From an uncultured Prevotella sp. (GTDB lineage Bacteria > Bacteroidota > Bacteroidia > Bacteroidales > Bacteroidaceae), in contig UQCW01000081.1 in assembly GCA_900539625.1 (NCBI GenBank), positions 1 through 6,415 on the forward strand: a DNA stretch of 6,415 nt. The letters run 5' to 3'. The position numbers were made by a program, and so were the translations under genes. The notes under the pieces are model-generated. The model was given only the letters and a program-made list of their open reading frames with translations. It was not told where the DNA came from and did not search any database. Below, in pieces: positions 1-5,947 of the stretch (its first letter is position 1; each line of letters begins with the position of its first letter).

Positions 1-30
1 CTTACAGGGCGTAGGGAATGGGGACATGGT

Positions 31-151
31 ACCCAGGGCGTTGCCCTGGGCTCTGGACTTGTTGGGCTTTCAGCCCGCGCAGGGCCGCAAACGAGGCTTT
101 TTCCGCACAATCTCCATCTACTTAATTTTCTGGATTTTGAACACCCTACCT
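31..151 (+). repeat. Degenerate hairpin-rich intergenic repeat, left copy
   Basis: Two small hairpins lie in tandem. The first has perfect 8-bp arms (cccagggc / gccctggg, 32-39 and 43-50) with a 3-nt loop. The second is gggct-ttc-agccc (64-76). They are followed by a 26-nt block at 126-151. The reverse complement of 6310-6335 matches that block at 25 of 26 positions, and the TTC-loop hairpin recurs there at almost the same distance (80 versus 77 nt). Both copies therefore belong to one repeat family, in opposite orientations facing inward. I recall similar short GC-hairpin repeats between genes in Prevotella and related genomes. Whether this is a mobile REP-like element or a decayed insertion sequence cannot be decided here. 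Confidence 0.6.
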
Positions 152-236
152 TGAGCGATTTGATGGGCAAGGAAATATAACTCAAAATTGGTCAACTTAT
201 ACCTTCACCATAGCTAAACAGAAAGAACCAACCGAT

Positions 237-1421
237 ATGATACAACTCAAAGAAAACGCCGGAATCTCCATGAGCATATTAACAGCTATGGCCGTCATTG
301 CCGGATTCACGGTGGCCAACTGTTATTACAACCAACCGCTCCTGGAGCTCATCCGCGCCGACTTGCATGTGAGTGAGGCTCAGGCCAACTTGATAACCGT
401 TATCACGCAAATTGGCTACGCCCTCGGCCTCTTCTTCATCATTCCGATGGGCGACCTCTATTCGCGCCGCCGCATCGTCATGGTTAATATGCTCGTGGCC
501 GCCCTGATGGCCGTTGTCATTGCCACAGCCGGCCACATCGCCGTCGTCTGGGGTGCCTCGCTGATCATTGGCGCCTGCTCAGTGGTGCCGCAGATTTTTA
601 TCCCCATCGCAGGCCAGTTTTCAGAGCCCGCCAATAAGAGCCGCAACATCGGCATTGTGCTCTCCGGCCTCCTGACCGGCATCTTGGCTTCGCGCGTTGT
701 TAGTGGCTACGTCGGCAACTGGCTCGGCTGGCGCCCCATGTTCTTCATCGCCGCCGTGTTAATGGTGGTGTGCATGGGCGTCACCCTCATGGTGCTTCCC
801 GACATGAAGCGCAATTTCGAGGGTCGCTATGCCGCTTTGATGAAGAGCCTTTGGCAAATCGTCTGTGGGCATCCCCGCATACGTCTGAATGCCGTCAGAG
901 CCGGTTTCGCTTTCGGTTCCATGCTCGCCATCTGGTCGTGCATGGCCTTCCATCTCGCCCAGCCCCCCTTCTCTGCCGGCAGCGACAAAGTGGGCATGCT
1001 CGGCCTTTGTGGCGTTGCCGGCGCCCTTGCCGCCAGCCGCATCGGCAAATATGTCCACCGTTTCGGCGTCCACCGTTTTAGTCTCTGCGGCGGTTGTCTT
1101 CAGATTCTGGCATGGATGGTGGCCTACGTCTTCCGCGACTCCTATGTGGGACTGATTTCTGCGGTCGTCATTGTTGATGTCGGCACGCAGTGCCTGCAGC
1201 TCAGCAACCAGAGTGCGTGCATCCAGGAACTTCCCCAAGCCTCCAATCGTGCCAACACCCTTTTCATGACCACCTACTTCATCGGCGGTTCCCTCGGTAC
1301 CTTTTGCGCCGGCATCGCTTGGGAGCGCGGTGCCTGGCCTGCGGTGTGCCTTGTTGGTGTGGTCTTTGCCGTCGTTTCGCTTGCCCTGACATTGATTGAC
1401 GGGTGGCGGCGGCGCGCGTGA
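237..1421 (+). CDS. MFS transporter, 12 transmembrane helices, substrate unknown
   Basis: This is a 394-residue inner-membrane protein of the major facilitator superfamily, presumably a proton-coupled exporter. Twelve hydrophobic segments can be read, at about residues 12-30, 50-70, 79-97, 103-125, 137-160, 167-188, 218-240, 251-272, 280-298, 303-320, 340-362 and 367-387. The charged stretch at 189-216 is the usual central cytoplasmic loop. The loop between helices 2 and 3 carries a motif-A variant, GDLYSRRR (72-79). The sequence ANCYYNQPLL (27-36) and WLGWRPMFF (162-170) resemble the drug- or sugar-efflux-like MFS_1 group that includes E. coli YgaY. Family membership is clear, but the substrate is inferred only as small-molecule efflux. 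The start at 237 is preceded by an A-rich stretch. The Met at residue 12 (270) is an alternative that would leave helix 1 intact. The gene is convergent with the next one and has no operon partner in view. Confidence 0.88.
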   Translation: MIQLKENAGISMSILTAMAVIAGFTVANCYYNQPLLELIRADLHVSEAQANLITVITQIGYALGLFFIIPMGDLYSRRRIVMVNMLVAALMAVVIATAGHIAVVWGASLIIGACSVVPQIFIPIAGQFSEPANKSRNIGIVLSGLLTGILASRVVSGYVGNWLGWRPMFFIAAVLMVVCMGVTLMVLPDMKRNFEGRYAALMKSLWQIVCGHPRIRLNAVRAGFAFGSMLAIWSCMAFHLAQPPFSAGSDKVGMLGLCGVAGALAASRIGKYVHRFGVHRFSLCGGCLQILAWMVAYVFRDSYVGLISAVVIVDVGTQCLQLSNQSACIQELPQASNRANTLFMTTYFIGGSLGTFCAGIAWERGAWPAVCLVGVVFAVVSLALTLIDGWRRRA

Positions 1422-1518
1422 AATCTCCCTTGCCCTCAGCGTTTGAAGACCCCTGCTTTCATGCGGCAAGCGTCAAAGTCCTGATGCAGCCGATGGTAAT
1501 GCCTCCAGGGCCGGAAAG

Positions 1519-1618
1519 AAGTAATCGATTCGCGGCCGCTGGTAGTGCTGCTCGCGGCCGCTGGTAGCTTTACGCGCGGCCGAAGGTAATGCTACTCGCG
1601 GCCGCGAATCGATAACTT
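1519..1618. repeat. 22-bp-period GC-palindrome array inside a 21-bp inverted repeat
   Basis: The octamer CGCGGCCG begins at 1531, 1553, 1575 and 1597, exactly every 22 bp. Three of the four copies continue to the palindrome GCGGCCGC. The spacer after each shares a GGTA-N-Y-TRC-like pattern; units 1 and 3 differ at 4 of 22 positions. The array is framed by inverted arms at 1519-1539 and 1598-1618 (21 bp, one mismatch), with the core ATCGATTCGCGGCCGC on the left and its exact complement on the right. The whole could fold into a long stem or cruciform. It lies between convergent genes and may be a repeat-family member or a protein-binding array; neither is proven. Confidence 0.85.
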
Positions 1619-1681
1619 GTCATAGCCCCTATCATAACTTCTTTCCTTTGGCGTCGGAAACCGCTTGCATCCCTTTCCTTT

Positions 1682-1765
1682 GACGGTTGGCCTGCCGAGC
1701 GGCGCAATTAACTTGCAGGGTGTTGCGGTTGACTTGACGGGCACTGCGGTTGACTTGGCGGGCGG
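1682..1765. repeat. 21-bp tandem repeat, four units
   Basis: Four units begin at 1682, 1703, 1724 and 1745. The last two share TGCGGTTGACTTG followed by a GCGGG or ACGGG tail. The unit at 1703 keeps CGCAATTAACTTG, and the first unit is more diverged (CGGTTGGCCTG). The period of 21 bp equals seven codons, so the minus strand translates as a heptad-like repeat (KSTA-type). No start, promoter or family supports a real protein. The array is distinct in sequence and period from the 22-bp array 64 bp upstream. Confidence 0.75.
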
Positions 1766-1820
1766 CGGTGCCTTTCGCGAAATGGCCATAGAAGTCCCGC
1801 TGGCGAACGTGTAAAAAGAA

Positions 1821-1861
1821 AAGCAGCGAAGTATCGGCTTGTTTCCGATGCTTCGCTGCTT
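1821..1861 (-). terminator. Rho-independent terminator of the GT5-like gene
   Basis: The arms at 1821-1837 and 1845-1861 form a 17-bp stem with one T-G wobble (1832/1850) and a 7-nt loop. Read on the minus strand, the stem is followed by a T-rich run (complement of aaaaagaa at 1813-1820). It starts about 40 nt past the stop codon at 1902. On the plus strand only a short T run follows, so any effect on the MFS transcript would be weaker. Confidence 0.85.
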
Positions 1862-1901
1862 GGTTTTATGCGTGATGGGCTTTTGTTTGCCCCCTTTGGT
1901 C

Positions 1902-2729
1902 TTATTCCGGGTCAGTAGAGAATACCTGGTCGAAGATTTCGCCGTATTTCTCGCTGATGTTGTCGAGTCCTGGGAAATCAAAGGTTGGGATGCCACATTG
2001 CTTGGCATATTCTGTCAGTTCAGGCTGCGCACCCTCTTCTCCCTGGATATATCCGTCGGCAAATTTGATGGCCAACTGTCCGATAGATTCTGGTTTGCTG
2101 AAATCGATGCCCGTTCCTTCGATGATTTCCATCTTCGCGTTGCGGAAAGTCAGACATTCTTTGAGGTTGGGCACAGGTGCGTCCTTCGGCATTTCGTTGT
2201 AGGCTGAGAACACCACCTTTGAATTGATGAACGACGCTTCGTCGCGGTAAGCCGTCTTGATGTAGAGGGGCACAACGGCCGACATCCATCCTTGGCAGAC
2301 GATGACATCTGGGCTCCAACGGAGTTTCTTCAGCGTTTCGAGCACGCCGCGGGCATAGAAGATGGCGCGTTCAGCATTGTCTTCATATTCCTTTCCGTCT
2401 TCGTCGGTCATCATGAGGCGCTTGTGGAAGTAGTCGTCGTTGTCGATGAAGTAAACCTGCATGCGTGCAGCCTGGATGGAGGCCACTTTGATGATGAGCG
2501 GATGGTCGGTGTCGTCTATCACGATGTTCAGACCAGAAAGGCGGATGACTTCGTGGAGTTGGTTACGTCGTTCGTTGATGTTGCCCCACTTGGGCATGAA
2601 TGTGCGGATTTCTCTTCCTCCGTCTTGAATGGCCTGCGGGAGTTTTCGTCCAGCTGTTGCCATGGCGCTCTCTGGAACGTACGGCAAAAGTTCTTGATTG
2701 ATGAAGAGAATCTTTTTAGCTTTCGTCAT
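1902..2729 (-). CDS. GT5-type glycogen/starch synthase N-terminal-domain protein, short form
   Basis: This 275-residue protein matches the starch-synthase catalytic domain (glycosyltransferase family 5, N-terminal Rossmann half). Typical marks are the start KKILFINQELLPYVP (5-19), VYFIDNDDYF (92-101), the stretch DNAERAIFYARGVLETL (117-133) and WSPDVIVCQGW (138-148), equivalent to the PDI-HxHDW region. It is much shorter than a true GlgA (about 480 residues): the C-terminal nucleotide-sugar-binding half is absent. The ADP-glucose motif KxGGL near the N-terminus is replaced by SAMATAGRKLP (21-31). The HDWQT segment reads CQGWMS (145-150), and the usual TIHN reads SAYNE (175-179). The reading frame is clean, so this looks like a stable short paralogue, not a recent truncation. 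Databases tend to call it glycogen synthase, but catalysis is doubtful. It diverges from panC and has its own promoter and terminator. Confidence 0.8.
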   Translation of the reverse strand: MTKAKKILFINQELLPYVPESAMATAGRKLPQAIQDGGREIRTFMPKWGNINERRNQLHEVIRLSGLNIVIDDTDHPLIIKVASIQAARMQVYFIDNDDYFHKRLMMTDEDGKEYEDNAERAIFYARGVLETLKKLRWSPDVIVCQGWMSAVVPLYIKTAYRDEASFINSKVVFSAYNEMPKDAPVPNLKECLTFRNAKMEIIEGTGIDFSKPESIGQLAIKFADGYIQGEEGAQPELTEYAKQCGIPTFDFPGLDNISEKYGEIFDQVFSTDPE

Positions 2730-2754
2730 TTTTTATGTGAGTATATTTTCACTG

Positions 2755-2762
2755 CAAAGTTA
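2755..2762 (-). promoter_or_regulatory. Bacteroidetes-type -7 box for the GT5-like gene
   Basis: On the minus strand the sequence reads TAACTTTG, a perfect TAnnTTTG -7 element, 25 nt before the start codon at 2729. No convincing TTTG -33 element lies at the usual distance upstream. A transcription start near 2748 and a leader of about 20 nt are inferred. Confidence 0.6.
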
Positions 2763-2798
2763 CGAAAAAAAATGGACATGCGTGGTTATTAGGGCTTT

Positions 2799-2828
2799 AA
2801 TCCTTTCCGATATGTTAAAAAAAGGATT
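2799..2828. repeat. Inverted repeat in the divergent promoter region
   Basis: The arms AATCCTTT (2799-2806) and AAAGGATT (2821-2828) are perfect 8-bp inverted copies separated by 14 nt. The pair sits between the two divergent promoters, upstream of both. It could be an operator for a dimeric regulator, but the arms are AT-rich and chance is possible. Confidence 0.35.
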
Positions 2829-2840
2829 TCTTGGCTCGGT

Positions 2841-2874
2841 TTTGAAGCTATATGGATATAAATCTGTTATTTTG
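2841..2874 (+). promoter_or_regulatory. Putative panC promoter
   Basis: TTTG at 2841-2844 and TTATTTTG at 2867-2874 fit the Bacteroidetes -33/-7 pattern (TTTG then TAnnTTTG). There is one mismatch in the -7 box and a 22-nt spacer, slightly long. Transcription would begin near 2880, giving a leader of about 20 nt before the start codon at 2902. This supports choosing 2902 over the upstream in-frame ATG at 2698, which lies inside the opposite gene. Confidence 0.45.
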
Positions 2875-2901
2875 CAATTCAATTCAAAATTTATCAGCAC
2901 A

Positions 2902-3753
2902 ATGATTGTTGCAAAAACTGTAAAAGAACTTGAAAACAGTCTGGCTTCTGCCCGTAAAAACGGCCAGACGGTTGGACTCGTGCCCACGATGGGCGCTCTT
3001 CATGCAGGCCATGCTTCATTGGTGAAGCGCAGTGTGGGCGAAAACGACGTGACAGTGGTCAGCGTGTTTGTCAACCCCACCCAATTTAACGACAAGACCG
3101 ACTTAGCCAACTATCCGCGCACGCCCGAAGCCGATTGTGCGCTCTTGGAAAGCCTCGGGGCCAACGTGGTGTTTGCGCCGAGCGTTGAAGAAATCTATCC
3201 CGAACCCGATACGCGCCATTTCAGCTATCCGCCCATCGACACCGTCATGGAAGGCGGACGTCGCCCGGGACATTTCAACGGGGTGTGCCAGATCGTGAGC
3301 AAGTTGTTTTATATGGTGAAACCAACGCGTGCTTATTTCGGCGAGAAGGATTTCCAGCAGATTGCCGTTATCCGTGCGATGGTGAAAGACCTCAACCTTC
3401 CTTTGCAGCTCTGCCCGTGCCCCATCGTGCGCGAAGAAAGCGGACTGGCATTGAGCAGCCGCAACGCCCTGCTCACGCCGGAGGAAAAGGCAACGGCTGT
3501 GAACATCTCGAAGGTGCTCTTTGAAAGCGTCGACTTCTCGAAGAACCACACGGTGGCCGAGACCCACGACGAGGTGGTGAACCGTCTCAACGCCATTGAC
3601 GCCCTCGAGGTGGAATATTTCGAGATTGTTGACGGCATCACGTTGCAGCCCGTCAGCGATTGGAACGACACGGATTACATCGTGGGCTGCATCACCGTTT
3701 ATTGCGGTCAGCGCCCCGTTCGTCTCATTGATAATATGAAATATCGCGGATAA
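2902..3753 (+). CDS. panC: Pantothenate synthetase (pantoate--beta-alanine ligase)
   Basis: This cytoplasmic enzyme joins pantoate and beta-alanine using ATP, via a pantoyl-adenylate, to give pantothenate for coenzyme A synthesis. The 283-residue protein has the expected length. Visible motifs are VGLVPTMGALHAGHASL (24-40) with the HIGH-type ATP-binding sequence HAGH (34-37), FVNPTQF (56-62), YPRTPEAD (71-78), GHFNGVCQIVSKLF (123-136), YFGEKDFQQ (145-153) and LSSRNALL (184-191), which serves as the KMSKS-like loop. The open frame continues upstream to 2698, but those 68 codons overlap the divergent gene and encode nothing PanC-like. The ATG at 2902 gives the conserved N-terminus and follows the putative promoter. 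panD lies 115 nt downstream, so the two steps of the beta-alanine branch are adjacent. panB is not in the window. Confidence 0.97.
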   Translation: MIVAKTVKELENSLASARKNGQTVGLVPTMGALHAGHASLVKRSVGENDVTVVSVFVNPTQFNDKTDLANYPRTPEADCALLESLGANVVFAPSVEEIYPEPDTRHFSYPPIDTVMEGGRRPGHFNGVCQIVSKLFYMVKPTRAYFGEKDFQQIAVIRAMVKDLNLPLQLCPCPIVREESGLALSSRNALLTPEEKATAVNISKVLFESVDFSKNHTVAETHDEVVNRLNAIDALEVEYFEIVDGITLQPVSDWNDTDYIVGCITVYCGQRPVRLIDNMKYRG

Positions 3754-3775
3754 GTAAAACGGAGTGTCAACAGGC

Positions 3776-3831
3776 ATTCCAGGCATCCGCTTGCTCTCTT
3801 AGGCGTTCAATGCTTGGAATTGAACGCCTAA
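3776..3831 (+). promoter_or_regulatory. Hairpin with competing pairing between panC and panD
   Basis: A perfect 12-bp stem forms between TTAGGCGTTCAA (3799-3810) and TTGAACGCCTAA (3820-3831), with a 9-nt loop. No T run follows, so it is a poor intrinsic terminator. The segment ATTCCAGGCAT (3776-3786) can instead pair with ATGCTTGGAAT (3810-3820), the loop and its edges, over 11 bp with one G-U. The two structures are alternatives, or together a pseudoknot. An attenuator or RNA-processing/stability element that sets panD expression relative to panC is possible but unproven. Confidence 0.5.
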
Positions 3832-3868
3832 GTTGGCTTCAATATTTACCCACATACAAAGCAGAAAA

Positions 3869-4216
3869 ATGTTACTGAGTTTCTTGAAATCAAAGATACA
3901 TTGCGCCGTGGTCACGGAGGCCAACCTCCACTATATGGGCAGCATCACCATTGACGAAGACCTCATGGACGCCTCTGGCATCCTGGAAGGCGAACACGTT
4001 CACGTGGTGAACAACAACAATGGCGAGCGCATCGAGACCTACGTCATCAAAGGGCCGCGCGGTTCGGGCTGCATCTGTCTTAACGGAGCTGCTGCACGCA
4101 AATTCCAGGTCGGCGATGAAGTCATCATCATGTGTTTCGCCCTCATGACGCCGGAAGAGGCAGCCACCCACAAGCCGAAGGTGATTTTCCCCGACGGCGA
4201 CGACAACCGCATCTGA
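3869..4216 (+). CDS. panD: Aspartate 1-decarboxylase proenzyme
   Basis: PanD converts L-aspartate to beta-alanine, the substrate of PanC. It is a pyruvoyl enzyme made as a proenzyme that cuts itself between Gly24 and Ser25. The 115-residue protein shows that site as HYMGSITID (21-29), with Ser25 destined to become the pyruvoyl group. Other residues fall at the same numbers as in E. coli PanD: Lys9 and His11 in KSKIH, Arg54, Tyr58, and Asn72 in LNGAAAR (71-77). This register supports the ATG at 3869 and argues against an upstream TTG at 3833, which lies just past the hairpin. The C-terminus, FPDGDDNRI, is acidic. No clear promoter of its own is visible, so it is probably read from panC through the hairpin region. 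comF follows after 46 nt. Confidence 0.96.
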   Translation: MLLSFLKSKIHCAVVTEANLHYMGSITIDEDLMDASGILEGEHVHVVNNNNGERIETYVIKGPRGSGCICLNGAAARKFQVGDEVIIMCFALMTPEEAATHKPKVIFPDGDDNRI

Positions 4217-4262
4217 TAGCCGCTCCGACGTTTCCGATTGTTGCCACGATAACCAGTCCGCC

Positions 4263-5102
4263 ATGAGTTTCGTTGTCAGTCTGTTCAAGAGCTGGAGAAA
4301 TCTCCAAATGTTGTTTGCGCCAAGGCGATGCTTCGTGTGTCGCCGAATTTTGCGCTGCGACGAAGAAATTCTCTGTACGGCCTGCTTGTCGGACATCCAG
4401 CAAACTGGCATTTTCGGCGAGCCAGACAATGTGGTTGAGCGCCTCTTCTGGGGCGTGACGCCCGTGGAGCGTGCGGCATCGTGGTTGAAATATACGTCGG
4501 GAAGCAATGTCGGAGAGATGATTCATGCGCTGAAATACGCTGGCATGATCAGAATTGGCCATCTGCTGGGCCGCGCGATGGGCCGTGCGATGGACCACCA
4601 CGGTTTCTTCGACGGCGTTGACCTCATCGTGCCCGTGCCGCTCCACAAGCGCAAGGAAGACGAGCGCGGCTACAACCAGAGTGCGGAAATCGCCTATGGC
4701 GTGTCGGAGGTGACGGGACTGCCCGTCTGCACCACGGCCGTGATTCGCGGCGTTGACACGCCGACCCAGACGCTCCTTTCGCCCGAAGCGCGCATGAAGA
4801 ACGTCAGTGGCGCCTTCGTCGTGGCCCGTCCGGAAGAAGTCATGGGTAAGCACATCCTTTTCATCGACGATGTCCTGACCACTGGTGCCACCACCATCTC
4901 CTGCTTGAAAGCCGTGAGCGATGCCCCTTGGTTTGCCGGCAGCCACACGCGCATGAGTGTCCTCACCCTCGCCTTGGCAGGCCAGCACTTTGACGGGGCG
5001 GCGGGCTATCGCCCGTGGAACCAATTCGAACCTTCGTTGAAGGAAACCTCTGTCGGTATTTTCGGCAATTGCCTGAAGAAAGACGAGGAGCGGAAGGACT
5101 GA
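4263..5102 (+). CDS. comF: ComF family protein (phosphoribosyltransferase-like, DNA uptake)
   Basis: This is a 279-residue cytoplasmic ComF/GntX-type protein. The N-terminus has a probable zinc-binding four-cysteine knuckle, CFVC (23-26) and CTAC (38-41). A type I phosphoribosyltransferase domain follows, with the ComF signature VPVPLHKRKEDERGYNQS (123-140), PTQTLLSPEARMKNVSGAF (167-185) and the PRPP-binding loop FIDDVLTTGAT (200-210). In naturally competent bacteria ComF is needed for transformation and acts with ComFA/PriA on incoming single strands; in Bacteroidetes its role is mostly untested. The domain would normally end near residue 240. About 39 further residues, with a charged end KKDEERKD, form a C-terminal extension of unknown role. 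The start at 4263 gives the usual short lead-in before LFAPRRC; Met16 is an alternative. It probably shares a transcript with panD and converges on the tetR gene. Confidence 0.92.
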   Translation: MSFVVSLFKSWRNLQMLFAPRRCFVCRRILRCDEEILCTACLSDIQQTGIFGEPDNVVERLFWGVTPVERAASWLKYTSGSNVGEMIHALKYAGMIRIGHLLGRAMGRAMDHHGFFDGVDLIVPVPLHKRKEDERGYNQSAEIAYGVSEVTGLPVCTTAVIRGVDTPTQTLLSPEARMKNVSGAFVVARPEEVMGKHILFIDDVLTTGATTISCLKAVSDAPWFAGSHTRMSVLTLALAGQHFDGAAGYRPWNQFEPSLKETSVGIFGNCLKKDEERKD

Positions 5103-5206
5103 AGGAAAGTTCAAGAAGGCACTTCCTGGCAGGCAGTATGAAATGGCAGAGAAGTTTTCCCGTTGTGTTTGGGAAGTCGTATTTTTTTGACGGCAGTCGG
5201 CAGACG

Positions 5207-5258
5207 CGACGATGCCCGGAAAGCCAAAGGTTGGACCTTGGTTTTCCGGGCATCGTCG
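5207..5258. terminator. Long hairpin between convergent comF and tetR, probable bidirectional terminator
   Basis: The outer arms at 5207-5222 and 5243-5258 are perfectly complementary over 16 bp (CGACGATGCCCGGAAA and its complement). The stem continues inward through a G-U pair and CCAA(A)GG / CCTTGG, with one bulged A, to the 5-nt loop TTGGA. It lies 105 nt past the comF stop and 45 nt past the tetR stop. Neither side has an immediate T run, so it may terminate or simply protect 3' ends. Confidence 0.7.
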
Positions 5259-5302
5259 TATCTATTGAGAGGCCGTTTTGCTCGTCGTCGGAAGTCGCTT
5301 GC

Positions 5303-5947
5303 TTATTCAGCAGGCAAAGCCTGTTCCGAGAGATTCCATTGCTCGATGAATTTGTCTATCATCTCCGTGCCTTTCTCCGTGCAGCATCCGCACAGCATCA
5401 CCATGATGGTGTTGACAAAAATCTCCCTGATGGTGTAGCCTTCAAAGATTTCGTTGTCGATCAGCGTGTCCATTTTGCTTTGCATGAAAGGCACCACAAT
5501 CTCGAATTTGATGTTTTTCTTGAAAATCCCCTGTTCGATGCCCTTTTGCATGAAGGCAACGCCTTCGATGGCGTGCTTCTTGCTGACTTCACGATGGTAG
5601 GCCACGATGTTGGGATATTTACGCATCTCGGTGAAGAACTTCGGGTTGATGTGGCGGATATCGTCGAGCGACATTTTGAAGAACTTCAAGAGAATCTCCA
5701 AGACATTGTCGGTTTCGCACTTGGTCTTTTCAACTAAAAGCCGCTCCTCCTCCTGGTGCTTCTTGATGCAGGCCAATAGCAATGACTCCTTGTCGCGAAA
5801 AACCTGATAGAGCGTTCGCTTCGACATAGACAGCAAATGCGCGATGTGGTCCATCGTGACCGCCTTGATGCCGTCTTTGTGGAAAGCCTTCACGGCAGCC
5901 TCTATGATGTTGTTCCGTACTTCTGTGTTGTTAATATCTTCCATCAT
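5303..5947 (-). CDS. TetR/AcrR family transcriptional regulator
   Basis: This is a 214-residue dimeric DNA-binding repressor type. The TetR_N domain covers about residues 9-60, with RNNIIEAAVKAFHKDGIKAV (11-30) followed by the helix-turn-helix TMDHIAHLLSMSKRTLYQVF (31-50) and FRDKESLLLACI. The rest is an all-helical ligand-binding and dimerisation half that does not reveal the ligand; it includes a Cys cluster, CGCC (186-189). The start was set at 5947 (MMED...), which follows AGGA and gives the usual short arm before helix 1. The next ATG (5944) and an upstream one (5974) are also possible. Such regulators in Bacteroidetes often sit next to efflux operons, but the gene downstream here is the convergent comF and nothing follows on the same strand, so no target can be named. 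Family assignment is firm; role is unknown. Confidence 0.9.
   Translation of the reverse strand: MMEDINNTEVRNNIIEAAVKAFHKDGIKAVTMDHIAHLLSMSKRTLYQVFRDKESLLLACIKKHQEEERLLVEKTKCETDNVLEILLKFFKMSLDDIRHINPKFFTEMRKYPNIVAYHREVSKKHAIEGVAFMQKGIEQGIFKKNIKFEIVVPFMQSKMDTLIDNEIFEGYTIREIFVNTIMVMLCGCCTEKGTEMIDKFIEQWNLSEQALPAE

Larger units (their letters stand above)
1422..1901. other. 480-bp intergenic region without a gene
   Basis: This gap lies between two convergent genes. The first 97 bases show no clear hairpin or promoter, so no terminator for the MFS gene is evident. The remainder holds the 22-bp array, the 21-bp array and the hairpin listed separately. A minus-strand reading frame crosses 1592-2008, but it overlaps the 3' end of the GT5-like gene in another frame and reads through both arrays. 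I do not regard it as a gene. Confidence 0.7.

Noticed and set aside
759..1469. 236-residue minus-strand open frame
   Set aside because: It lies opposite the MFS gene, has no recognisable domain and a composition typical of the antisense of GC-rich coding DNA.
1519..1765. CRISPR array
   Set aside because: Periods of 22 and 21 bp leave no room for a repeat plus a unique spacer. The spacers resemble one another, and no cas gene is present.
1592..2008. 138-residue minus-strand open frame through the repeats
   Set aside because: It starts inside the GT5-like gene in another frame, spans its terminator and gets its periodic look from the 21-bp array.
2698..2901. 68-residue N-terminal extension of PanC
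   Set aside because: It overlaps the divergent gene and both promoters. PanC homologues begin at the residues encoded from 2902.
4143..5114. 323-residue minus-strand open frame
   Set aside because: It is the antisense of comF and the end of panD, both certain genes. The His/Arg-rich product matches no family.
5157..5188. Small terminator just after comF (TTCCC/GGGAA then a T run)
   Set aside because: The stem is only 5-6 bp and the T run starts several bases after it. The large hairpin at 5207-5258 is the stronger candidate.
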